NCBI GenBank assembly: GCA_023653785.1 | Contig: JAMKCH010084979.1 | Location: 62,001 to 126,000 of the forward strand | Direction: 5' to 3' | DNA length: 64,000 nt | Source of the DNA: Ophioderma brevispina | Lineage: Eukaryota; Echinodermata; Ophiuroidea; Amphilepidida; Ophiodermatidae | Shown here: positions 11,301 through 18,638 of the stretch, in pieces | Layout of the letters: each line of letters opens with the position of its first letter | How positions within the stretch are numbered: the first letter of the stretch is position 1 | Made by a program: the position numbers and the translations under genes | Notes under the pieces: model-generated | The model's database searches: none | What the model saw: the letters and a program-made list of their open reading frames with translations, nothing else | What the model was told of the DNA's origin: nothing

Positions 11301-14300
11301 CCTTCCTGTTGGAATTTTTTCAAAATTGAAAAGGAACTCTGTGACAGTATATTTTATTCTTTGATCAAAAAAATTCTGCTTCCATAATAGCCTCTTAAAA
11401 TTTAAGCAGAGCCTTTATATATCTAAATATATATATTTTTAATTTTGCTATTTTATTTGTATCTGCACAAAAACTGGTAAAAAGACATCCAAGAAAAAGA
11501 AAAAGAACCAAGGATGAAGCACAAGAAGATACTCCAGGTAAACAGACTGCACAGCCACCAATCAGGCTGCAGGATCCCAGTGATCTCAACAAACACCACA
11601 TAAAGTATCACAGCCAAGCACAAACACCCCAATACAAGCAACCCAACACCACCCTTCACCCTTTGCCTCCAGGTCTAGCTCCCAGAAACCTCATAAAACA
11701 TCCAGTCTGCTCCCCAAGTATCTTCACAATGTAAATCAAAAGATCTATACCGGTAAATTCAGATGAACCAGGGAAGTAGAGCAACTTTAATCCAACTCCA
11801 TCCCTAATACTACTACTAATAAAATGCTAACCAGAAATCACAGCACAAGACATGGCAACCAAAAGCTCCAGCAGGGATTTCACAAAAGGCCCCCACAAAC
11901 GGAATACACAATACAGCAAGGGCGCCCTATTAAATGCAGCAAAAGACCAACCTGGATGCAGCAAAAATGCAACCAGAAATGCAGCAAAAATTCAACCAGA
12001 AATGCAACAAGATGCAACCAGGAATGCAGTCAACAGACGCACAGCCGGAAATGCAACCAGGTGTGCGCAGAGCTGCAGCAGGGATGCAGCAAGCAATGCA
12101 ACCAGGAATGCAGCAAAATATACCGCAGGGAGGCAGCAAAAGGGGTATCAGGGAAGCAGCAGAAAACACCCCAAGGTTTGCAAACAGAAAACATCTCCTG
12201 CAATGCAACAGAAAGAGCCCCAAGGAATGGCAGCAGAAAGCACCCAAGAGAATGCCACCACAGACAGCAAGCCAAAAGGCCACAGTTAGGAATTATTTCA
12301 TAATACTTAAGTGTATGGTGTACTAAAGTGTGGATTTTTTTTATTGTTGTACGTAGATTAACAACTGAGACAATACTCAATAAATTCAATTAAAAAAAAA
12401 AGGTTTCATTTGTTAGCAGAAAGCGTTATTGCTTTGTATATAATGTGTTTTAGCACTTAACCAGGTGATTAAAAACTAAAAATACATCGCGGTACCCAGA
12501 CCATGAATGTCGTCTGCCGTCATTGTTTGTGAATGGGGCCAAAGGTCACATCAGTCCACCAACATTCAAACCCCCCCCACCCCCTCCTTCCACCAGTTAC
12601 AATCAGCGTAGCCTTACGGAACTCATACGGCAATGCAATCTATAAGGTTAGCATTTTGACCACAGATTCACACACACACGATGCACACCACAGAAATACG
12701 CCCAGAGTAATCCCTATTTTCCTTCTGCAATCTTGCAAACAACACAAAAATTGAGGTTTGATGGTTTTCAAATAGTCAGTCAAGCTGTACATCATGATAG
12801 AAAACATTCAACATATATGTTACGATCTGGGAAAGCCTGTCGGATGTCATAACTTTGGTCAGCTAAAGACTGCCTGGCTGTCTTTCACTTTGTGGATTGT
12901 AATGTAGGCAATCAATAGACTGCCCACATGGCTTTTCTCGTGGCTCAAAGGACCAGTTCCGAAGGTTTTTTCCAAGTGCCTCACATATACTGAAAATAAT
13001 CCTTTAGGAGAGGAACGGTTAATGAACCCACCTTGGAAAATGCGTGTTTAAAGTACATATATGTGATGCGAATCTGGGAAAACCCGCCACTGTGGGTAAA
13101 TTTATATTTTGAGTTTTTCCTATCACTGCAGAGTTTGAATATTGTTTCCATAACTGTTTTACTTCTTTGATACACGCATCAAAAGTTACGCCTTATACAA
13201 TTCTGACAAAAAATAAAAGTACAATATGAACAGATTTTAAGCTATTTTCTTTATTTTTTCAAACTGTCCTGTGCGACATGAGGCAGGTTTTCCCAGATCA
13301 CATCACATATGCTCATTTGGCGATTGGCAGTAGGCATTGTAGTATTTATTTGCAGTAAATATCATGGCAACAACTCCATTAAGTTCCCTTTTCACTTGTT
13401 AGCATCTAATAATGTTCTTTAATGGACATGTTTTCATTCAGGATTGTAGTATTGAGTGTGAGTACTAAAAGAATGTGAACTTGTATTTTTTTAAAGTGAC
13501 CTTCGTGTAACCCATTAGATGTATTTACTCCTGGGTAGGACATAAACTAGTTGATACCTGGAGTCTGTCACAAATGTCACAGCCCTAACTTGCATGCACA
13601 CATGCAAGGTATGTACACAAACACACCCACCTAAACCTCCAAAACAAAATCCAAGATTTATTAATTTCCCGTTTATGGCATGTGTTGACAGGGCATGCAG
13701 CAACAAGACTGCCTTGTCCTAGGGGCATGCAGTCAAATCAGAAACCACATCAGAATATGTCCTCACCACAGAAGTCTCCATATCCCAATAACCAGAAGTT
13801 TCCCCAGCAGAGGCAAGACCAGAAAACACCTCAGCAAGCAGCACAAAAGACCCCACAGCAGATACTTCAAAAGCCAAATCAGAAAGGACAACAGCAGCAG
13901 CAGCAGCAAGCCACACCAAAGAACCAACAACAGAAAAATCAGCAGAAGGCATCCCAGAAAAATAACCAAAAAGAGCAACCACCCATCCCATCACTTGCAC
14001 AACCTCCACCTAACCAGAGACATGTGCCATACTCAAAAAAGGTAAGACAATATACATAAATGACCATCAATCACAAGTTATCAGTAGTTCATCAACACTT
14101 CTGAGATAATAAGAAGGATGTATAAAGGGAAATTTATTGTCCCTGCCGAAACAATTTCAGAAGGGGGTTATAAAATGAACAGCATATGCATAAACCCCTT
14201 TTTTGAACAAAAATATTAACCCATCTGTTGTCTGTCATTTGAGGGCTATGTATTGATGAATTTAGACTTGGAGGGAGTGGAGTTTGGGTTAACACATCTG

Positions 14301-17300
14301 TTGTCAGCCATTTAACACTTAAGTGACCAAGGGGTTTTCACTCCCGTTAGTACCCAAGGGGGTCCCATGGAACCCCCCCCCAAGGAAACCACTTACCCAA
14401 GGAAATTTATACCACATGTGAAGGGTCATAAGACAACCCCAAATCAGCAATAAAAAATGAAATGTTATTTGGGCTGCAAATTTGGAGCAAAACATTGTTT
14501 TCAAAACACTCGAAAAATGGGCAAAAGACGGAAAATTCAAATGAGCCTTGCGCTTACATCAAACTTTTTGAAATCTTATTTTATGTTGATATCTATTCTA
14601 GAAGACCCAAATTACATATATTTAACAAAAAACTTGAAGTTTTAGTTGCAAAATTCACATCATTTTCCCATAGACTTTGTACAGTAACGGTTTAGCAACG
14701 TCCACAATGAAATTGTTTGTTTTCAGCACATAAAGGGTTAATTATTTTTAATGTTACTATTAATTGTTTACTTATATGTATGTGTAAACATATATCAGCA
14801 AACAAAAAATTTGCTTTGGTTCTTTGATTTTTTTAATATTCTCACTTGACTTCCATTAGTGCCCAAGGGGGTTTCCATGGGACCCTCACTAATTAACTCA
14901 TTAACGGCTTGGCCGATTTTAATTTTTTGGTATGAAAAGGAGCGCATTTAAAAGTCAGACAATTACTAAAAATTTCGGCGCAAAAAACCCACGCGTAAAG
15001 TGGCCAGCGCGAAAAACAAATTTGGATGGTCCCTAGGAACCCCCCCCCCCCCTTGGTCACTTAAGTGTTAAGGGTTATGTATTGATGAATTTCAAAGTAA
15101 CTTGGAGGGAGTGCAGACTAGGAAATGAAATATCACCTTTTTGTGCATTATGAAAATTTTCTCCCAAGTATATGCACAATTTACTGTATACTCATGGTGG
15201 TCTCATAATTGCTGGATTACCATTGATAGATTTCAAGGTGCATTTTGCAACAGTTTTGTTCACTTGATGCATTCTTATGTCAAAAAGACTTAATAAACAG
15301 TGACTTTGACAGGTAAAAAACGATCAATACATACAACTCACAATGAAACGTGTCATTTAAAATAGCTTGTCGTTTGCCTGTTTGCCGAGTTATATCAAGA
15401 TACCAAAAGTTAATATGATTACTGGGGTTGATAAACAATGGGATGGTATGAGCAATAGAAAGTACTGTGAGAAGTCACATTTGATGTCAGTTCAATGGAT
15501 GTATGTGCCAACCAAATAAATTGCTGTTGTGTAACATCCGATTGTCATACTACTCTCCATCTTCAGCGCCTACCCAAGGCTCCTAATCTTACACAAGAAC
15601 AACAGCAAGAGAGCCAGAAAGCTTTAATACAACAAATGACCCAGGGTCTAATGCAGATGCTTCAGCAGGACAAAGAACAACGAAGAGCTTTACAGAAGGC
15701 AGATTTAGAGCAACAACAACTACAGCAGCAACAACAGCAGCAACAGCTTCCTAGTCGAGGACATCAAGTAGGGAACTTGGGAGATAAGTCTCCAAGACAG
15801 GGAGCTTTTCAACAGTACCCTGTGCAGCCTCAGTAAGTAGTAATTCATTTAAATATACTGTTTAGTGTGCACACCTGACCATGTTTGTTCTGAAAATTTT
15901 CAACAGGGAATGACATTTCAAGCATAAATGGTCACTCCAAACAGGGGAACAACTTGAAGGGATTTTGGAAAAGCAAAAATTTGAGGCTTTTGTTAAATGT
16001 TAAAAACATAAAACAAGGCCTTCTATTATATCGCTGAGTTTTATTTAAACTTAAATTAGAGAAATCTCAGATGTGGATTTGCTTTCCTTTCCTGGGTGGG
16101 GGAGGGGGATGTCTGGCAAATCTTTGCCAAATGGATGTTTTCCTCACAGATAAAACTCTGCCCCATTGCCTCTCTTTTCTTTATTGTTATCACAATAATG
16201 GTGTTCATATTGTGTTGTTTTTTAATTCCTTGGAGCTCGCTATTTCAAAACACTGTATATTGCAATATTGCAATTATCTGTTCCTTAAAGTTAACATTGT
16301 TTATTGCATTTATTTCAACTTGTTTAAATTGATTAATTATATTTTTTTCATGATCTATTTTTACAGAGTACAGAAGAATGTACAACCAAACACCAGCCCA
16401 AAGAAAATCCTCCCAGCTCCAGGCCCTGCCAGACTGCAGTCAGGTTTACCATTAAGCCAGCATGCTGACTCTTACACAAAACAACATTCTCCCACAGACC
16501 TAGGTCTAACATCCCCTCAGTATCCTACCCATGAAAGCCCCCAGAAGTCACCTTCAGCCATTGGAAGAAGCCCTCCCAAATTCCCTGCTCCACATTCTCC
16601 AAGCAGTATAGGCATGAATCAGGCAGGGTTTCAAAGCCCTGGCAATGCAGATGAACTACCACCTGCGGGTATTCATCAGCCCAGATTTTCCAATGTCCCT
16701 AAACCAGAGGTGTCTCCTGGGTCAGCAAGTAACCAATTGAAGTTCCATGGTGGCACCCAATCTCCAGTAGAAATCAACCAGTTCCATGCACAGACAGCAG
16801 TCAGAGATGAGCCAGAACTGCCCATTTTTGGCAGCAGCCCTTCCAAGCACCCAGGTAACATTGAAAGGTCACCACCAGGGTTCGGTGGAGGCAGTGCACA
16901 CCAGCAGACTCCAGCTGACCAACCGCAACACCCTCTGCATCATATGATGGGTATGAGTCCAGTAAGATATCCAATGGAACACTTAGCATATAGTCAAGGA
17001 AATGTGCCAGGATCTCAAGTGGATGCTAAGTCTTCAAGAGATTATCACCAGAGCAACATGATGTTCCAGCAAGGTAGAAACCCAGAAGAAGTCAGTCCAT
17101 TTGCTATGGTTGGCAATCCACCGGTACCCATCGGATTGGGTGTGGTTTCTCCGGTATGAGAAGATTCAACAGTGATGGTACACCTCAGGGATTCAACCCT
17201 GAAAGGCAAGCAGGGAACCAGCCCCAGTCTATGCCAACAAGTTCTCCAATGGGCATGAGCCCGGCTAAGTTTTCCCGCAGGTGGTGGCTTTGATATCTCT

Positions 17301-18638
17301 ACCTGGCTCCAGTTCAGCATGTCACCCAACAGTGCCACCAGCCAAACCCCATTGAGATACCCAACCTCCAATAACCCCCAGTCATTAAACATGCCTCCAT
17401 TTGGAAACTTAAACACCAGTCCAGGAACGCCACCATTTATGAACTATTCTGCACCAGGCAACCCCTATGCCAGCAACCCATCCCAACTTGTGGGTATGCC
17501 ACCCAGTCCACCCAGCAACCAGTTACACCAAGCCAGTGCTGTGTTTGGAGCCAATAATCCTTCTCAGTTGGGTGTCTCTCCGAGTCCTCCAAACACCCAA
17601 CCTTTCAGGGCAATTTATTTGGCACTGCTGGTGTCATAGGCAGCCCAGCAGGTGCCCCATATACCAGCTCACCAGCCTCAATGCACATGTTAGCCAATGA
17701 TAGCGGTCTAGGCTTAGGATATGGCAGTAGTGAAAGCAGTATGGGCAGTCAAAGCAGCATTGGAGACAGATTATACAGGTAAGTACATCACTTGAAGACC
17801 ATGTCAGATAATGAACTTGTTTTGGATGCAAACAGCATGCTGTGATGCATGTTTGGACTAATTGGTAGTACTTGTAGTCAAGAAAGATTCGGGGATGAGA
17901 TGGCCAAACTGATGAGGACTGAATTTCTAGTCAATTTAATAAAATAGTATATAACGGACACTACTTCACACAACTACACTCAGATTCTTCTTAGAAGTAC
18001 CTAAGGCCTACCAACTGCCTAGAAAACAATATCTTGGCTCGTAAAGGGCAACAAACTTTCCAAAGCATTTTCAAGCAAAGTAATAATGATATTTGAGTTG
18101 AGCATTGCCAAAACCTGACTCTTTAACATGTGTATAGATTCTGTGACAGACCATTAACTTTATGGTTATTACAAAGGCAGTATAAATGAACAATGGCAAT
18201 ATCCATGAGATTGAAAGTGTGTATATTCCTATTAGAGCAATTATGACCACTTAACCCTCTCAGTCCAGGTCACACATTTGTAACATGGAATAACCTCTCT
18301 TATTAGCTTATTTGTTATCTTTGGAGTATCAGAGTAGACACATTCAATCTTTGAAAAATCATAAATATCCGACTCACCTATTTGTTCTTGTTACCATTCA
18401 CAGGGAGGCAGTGACGCTTGCAACGACATCATCAACATACCCACCATTCCCACAGGGTACGGCATCCAATGCAGCCGTACCTACACACATCAACGTTCAC
18501 CCAAAGCCAATAAATGTCCTGCACGGCACACCCACCTACGCCCCGCATCAGCTGGCATCCATGTATAACAGCGAAGGTCAACCGTTGGTTCATAGTGAGG
18601 TCGAAGGTCAGAGTGTCATAGGTCAATCTCCAAGGTGA
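2015..18638 (+). CDS. Multi-exon gene for an unidentified Q/P/S-rich nuclear-type protein (whole gene span)
   Basis: This entry joins ten putative exons at 2015-2331, 8310-8395, 9130-9302, 10202-10377, about 11470-11729, 11835-12284, 13692-14041, 15567-15832, 16367-17778 and 18404-18638. Most have a pyrimidine-rich acceptor and a good donor (CAG/gtaaga, TTT/gtaagt, AAG/gtaaga, CA/gtaagt, CAG/gtaagt). Splice phases agree for 2015-2331 to 8310, for 9130-9302 to 10202, and for every join from 11.8 kb onward. The predicted protein starts with a non-repetitive, possibly folded part, then a Lys/Arg-rich stretch, then several hundred residues rich in Gln, Pro, Ser and Met. That composition is typical of transcriptional co-regulators; the role is inferred only from it. 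The start codon and promoter were not found and may lie upstream of the window. A DIRS-like retrotransposon occupies the first large intron. At least five in-exon frame breaks are present; sequencing indels are my preferred explanation. Confidence 0.7.
2560..2731. repeat. Copy of a dispersed repeat also found at 43.85 and 48.1 kb
   Basis: The string from acggacagaaatacaaaa through gggccaacggttcagatgat to aatgcccctttaaa matches the segments at about 48111-48290 and 43850-43990 with scattered substitutions and indels. It abuts the left end of the DIRS-like element exactly at the cccctttaaaa motif, so the DIRS element may have inserted at the edge of a repeat copy. Confidence 0.65.
2732..2935 (+). 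repeat. Left inverted terminal repeat of the DIRS-like element
   Basis: Segments such as ATGTTGACTGAAATATA, CCCTTCTGAGAATTGGAATG, ACACCCCTAAAAG and CACACCCTGTCTACCTTAGC match the reverse complement of 7700-7905 with about 80-85 % identity by eye. The outer boundary is set by the internal complementary region, whose first half ends at the complement of CATTACACTG (2732). Confidence 0.75.
3470..6260 (+). pseudogene. Gag-like region of the DIRS-like element, frame-shifted
   Basis: This GC-rich stretch has many overlapping open frames on both strands, the longest being 263 codons at 4434-5225. No single frame is continuous. A Cys/His cluster near 3500-3600 (HYCVRCPRFL in one frame, PLCVDHAMF in another) resembles the N-terminal zinc-binding motif of DIRS Gag proteins. 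Near 6180-6290, phrases like WSGGIELEFTAETPGDFPSE occupy the place where Gag leads into RT in this family. The overall similarity is weak and my assignment rests mainly on position inside the element. Confidence 0.45.
6340..6525 (+). pseudogene. N-terminal fragment of DIRS-type reverse transcriptase
   Basis: The frame from about 6355 reads VSALLAKGAILPV, then a Pro-rich turn, then PKKTGDWLPIL. This matches the beginning of the DIRS/Ngaro RT domain (ALLxKGAIxxVPP...SPGF...VPKKTGGWRPIL). A TGA follows at about 6484. The palm motifs (YxDD) and RNase H are not found before the recombinase starts near 6530, so the enzyme is truncated by an internal deletion. Confidence 0.7.
6530..7260 (+). pseudogene. 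DIRS-type tyrosine recombinase, frame-shifted
   Basis: The region opens with IHKGFDDGSTINDDG and FNTRPPARKTVPPWDLNTVL, which are family hallmarks (SGFPDGSS; FNxRPPxPRYxxxWDVxxVL). The catalytic residues are all present: the first Arg in SGRQCSEI (codon 6784-6786), the H-x-x-R box in AHSVR (His 7140-7142, Arg 7149-7151), and the Tyr nucleophile in TFSSVSYRNY (7250-7252). The spacing of about 119 and 37 codons is normal for tyrosine recombinases. The motifs lie in different frames, so at least two indels separate them and no intact protein can be made from this sequence as given. Confidence 0.8.
7561..7690 (+). repeat. Internal complementary region of the DIRS-like element
   Basis: The first half (7561-7614) is the reverse complement of the left terminus (2732-2785). 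The second half (7614-7690) is the reverse complement of the right terminus (about 7885-7943). The two halves join at CAGTGTAATG/ATTTATTC. In DIRS1 this region templates the completion of the termini and circle formation (established model); its position, just after the recombinase and just inside the right repeat, is the expected one. Confidence 0.75.
7700..7943 (+). repeat. Right inverted terminal repeat of the DIRS-like element
   Basis: This is the reverse complement of the left repeat over about 200 bp, plus a terminal extension (gatgatttataaaacataat and on to tttttgaata) that is matched only by the internal complementary region at 7614-7690. This asymmetry fits DIRS1, in which the two terminal repeats have unequal outer ends. 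Confidence 0.75.
8310..8395 (+). CDS. Putative exon, 86 bp
   Basis: The acceptor tgtttctttttag and the donor TTT/gtaagt are near consensus. Joined in phase to the 2.0-kb exon it reads GNVLIAIFRRNQGTILVCPD and on to EMPAFV, then meets a TGA six bases before the donor. A one-base shift near the 3' end would let it run into the 9130 exon as LYDFDYFFDVDFLVMAG. The alternation of hydrophobic and charged residues suggests beta-strands of a folded domain (inference). The family is unknown. Confidence 0.5.
8700..8853. mobile_element. Palindromic MITE-like element, 154 bp
   Basis: The arms 8700-8770 and 8787-8853 are imperfect reverse complements: TTTTTAGCTTCGCGTGCATT pairs with AATGCACGAGACGCAAAAA, and CAGTTTGACACACGAAATAA pairs with TTATGAGTCTGGTCAAACTG. 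It lies in the intron between the 8310 and 9130 exons. There is no coding capacity. Confidence 0.7.
9130..9302 (+). CDS. Putative exon: end of folded region and start of basic region
   Basis: The acceptor is cccttttag and the donor GAG/gtagaa. The 5' half reads openly as DYFFDVDFLVMAGDQPNDVV in one frame. The 3' half is clearly coding-like in another frame, with GKRSLSPRPAQTKPKRSESM and then NRKTMKGHHNRPE, rich in Lys, Arg and Ser. A frame change of one base between about 9200 and 9245 is needed to use both halves. The 3' frame ends in phase 0 and joins in frame to the next exon. The basic stretch could serve as a nuclear localisation signal (inference). Confidence 0.55.
9460..9535. repeat. 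TGTTGTTG-rich simple repeat
   Basis: Irregular repeats of TGTTGTTGTGTCTGT and GTCTGTTGTTGT lie in the intron immediately before the AGGTCA minisatellite. Confidence 0.7.
9560..9960 (+). repeat. AGGTCA-rich minisatellite, about 150 bp unit, 2.5-3 copies
   Basis: Each unit contains AACCAAACTTGAATCATAGT, then GCAACATGGGATCCC, then TTGATGAGGTCAAAGGTCA-type sequence and CTCATTTGAAAAGT. Units begin at about 9570, 9720 and 9868. Perfect AGGTCA-A-AGGTCA (DR1) elements occur at 9638-9650 and 9923-9935, with further single half-sites. A related array is at 54.95-55.2 kb. It lies inside an intron of the Q-rich-protein gene. Confidence 0.75.
10202..10377 (+). CDS. Exon encoding a Lys/Pro/Thr-rich linker
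   Basis: The acceptor cattttttctcag is good, and the donor TTG/gtaaca is acceptable. The exon is open throughout in phase 0 from the previous exon, beginning ENSQKSLLKWCKTPKKAAPE and continuing through a Pro/Thr/Lys/Gln-rich segment (KTPDSGGPQKQAGNTPGSTP). The bias to K, P, T and S is typical of disordered linkers in nuclear proteins. It lies just downstream of the AGGTCA-rich repeat at 9.6-10.0 kb, which is intronic. It ends in phase 2. Confidence 0.65.
11470..11729 (+). CDS. Putative exon with KRKR-type basic cluster, frame interrupted
   Basis: A Lys/Arg cluster (KRHPRKRKRTKDEAQEDTP) is followed by Q/P/S-rich sequence. The open frame from about 11455 runs to 11730. A different frame in the 3' half (QPSTNTPIQATQHHPSPFAS, then SSSQKPHKTSSLLPKYLHN) looks more like the rest of the tail and ends in phase 0 at AAT/gtaaat, joining the next exon in phase. 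The acceptor is uncertain, and the obvious candidate (aaaaag before 11485) lacks a pyrimidine tract. One or two base-level frame errors are likely. Confidence 0.45.
11835..12284 (+). CDS. Exon encoding Met/Gln/Pro repeat region
   Basis: The acceptor is ctaaccag and the donor CCACA/gttagg, which is weak. From about 11935 the frame encodes a repeated MQPxMQQ/MQPGMQ motif about ten times, then switches frame near 12130-12150 to AMQQKEPQGMAAESTQENAT. The upstream part (KSQHKTWQPKAPAGISQKAP) ends at a TAA at about 11932-11934, immediately before the repeat in the same frame. The exon leaves in phase 1, and the codon is completed in frame by the exon at 13692. Such Met/Gln-rich repeats are typical of intrinsically disordered activation regions. 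Confidence 0.6.
13057..13311. mobile_element. Inverted-repeat (MITE-like) element in intron
   Basis: TATGTGATGCGAATCTGGGAAAACCC at 13060-13086 is the reverse complement, with few mismatches, of the segment around 13283-13311 (GGCAGGTTTTCCCAGATCAC and on to CATATG). A third, direct, partial copy of the gatctgggaaa core is near 12823. There are no open frames of note. Confidence 0.55.
13692..14041 (+). CDS. Exon encoding Q/K/P-rich low-complexity segment with polyQ
   Basis: The acceptor tgttgacag and the donor AAG/gtaaga are good. The exon is open throughout, about 116 codons, beginning with RHAATRLPCPRGMQSNQKPH after the split Arg codon. It contains repeated KTPQQ and QKxxQ units, a run of seven Gln encoded mainly by CAG near 13890-13910, and ends PPPNQRHVPYSKK in phase 0. 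Codon use is biased to CAG/CAA and CCA. No globular domain is visible. It joins in frame to the 15567 exon. Confidence 0.8.
14316..15067. mobile_element. TTAA-flanked DNA transposon (non-autonomous), 752 bp
   Basis: The left end CACTTAAGTGACCAAGGGG and the right end CCCTTGGTCACTTAAGTG are perfect inverted repeats. They are bracketed by TTAA at 14312-14315 and 15068-15071. TTAA duplication with inverted ends is the mark of the piggyBac and Kolobok superfamilies. No transposase frame is seen. The element lies in the intron between the 13.7 and 15.6 kb exons. A flanking segment of about 40 bp (ctatgtattgatgaattt) is repeated on both sides, so the insertion lies between two copies of a short direct repeat. 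Confidence 0.75.
15567..15832 (+). CDS. Exon encoding Gln/Glu-rich helical segment with polyQ
   Basis: The acceptor ctctccatcttcag is strong and the donor CA/gtaagt is a consensus match. The frame is open in phase 0 from the previous exon and reads RLPKAPNLTQEQQQESQKAL. This is followed by an amphipathic Met/Leu/Gln segment (MTQGLMQMLQQDKEQRRALQ) that could form a helix or coiled coil. Then comes a run of eight Gln and a Ser/Gly/Gln tail ending QYPVQPQ. The last codon is split CA/A and is completed by the next exon. Confidence 0.85.
16367..17778 (+). CDS. Large exon (1.4 kb) encoding Ser/Pro/Asn/Gln-rich tail; three frame breaks
   Basis: The acceptor catgatctatttttacag and the donor CAG/gtaagt are strong. 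The sequence has many repeats of a Ser-Pro-x-(Lys/Arg)-(Phe/Tyr)-Pro type, such as SPPKFPAPHSP, SPVRYPME and SPNSATSQTPLRYPTSN. The frame open at the start ends in TGA at about 17157. Coding character continues in a second frame (GMRRFNSDGTPQGFNPERQ) to about 17300, in a third from about 17290 to 17590, and then in a fourth segment (NLFGTAGVIGSPAGAPYTSS) to the donor. Continuous composition across the breaks argues for single-base indels in the assembled sequence. The phase at the donor (TAC AG/) matches the last exon. Confidence 0.8.
18404..18638 (+). CDS. Putative last coding exon of the Q-rich-protein gene
   Basis: The acceptor ttgttaccattcacag is strong, and the split Arg codon AG/G is restored. 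The exon reads EAVTLATTSSTYPPFPQGTA and continues with VPTHINVHPKPINVLHG and a Pro/His/Ser-rich end, QSVIGQSPR, then TGA at 18636-18638. It is less repetitive than the preceding tail, so it may hold a conserved C-terminal motif. The bases around the stop (CCAAG/gtgata) could also act as a splice donor, so an extra downstream exon cannot be excluded. Confidence 0.75.

Noticed and set aside
11930..12389. Minus-strand Cys/Leu-rich frames opposite the Met/Gln repeat
   Set aside because: They are the reverse complement of a CAG/ATG-rich coding repeat, which automatically gives Cys/Leu/Ile-rich frames.
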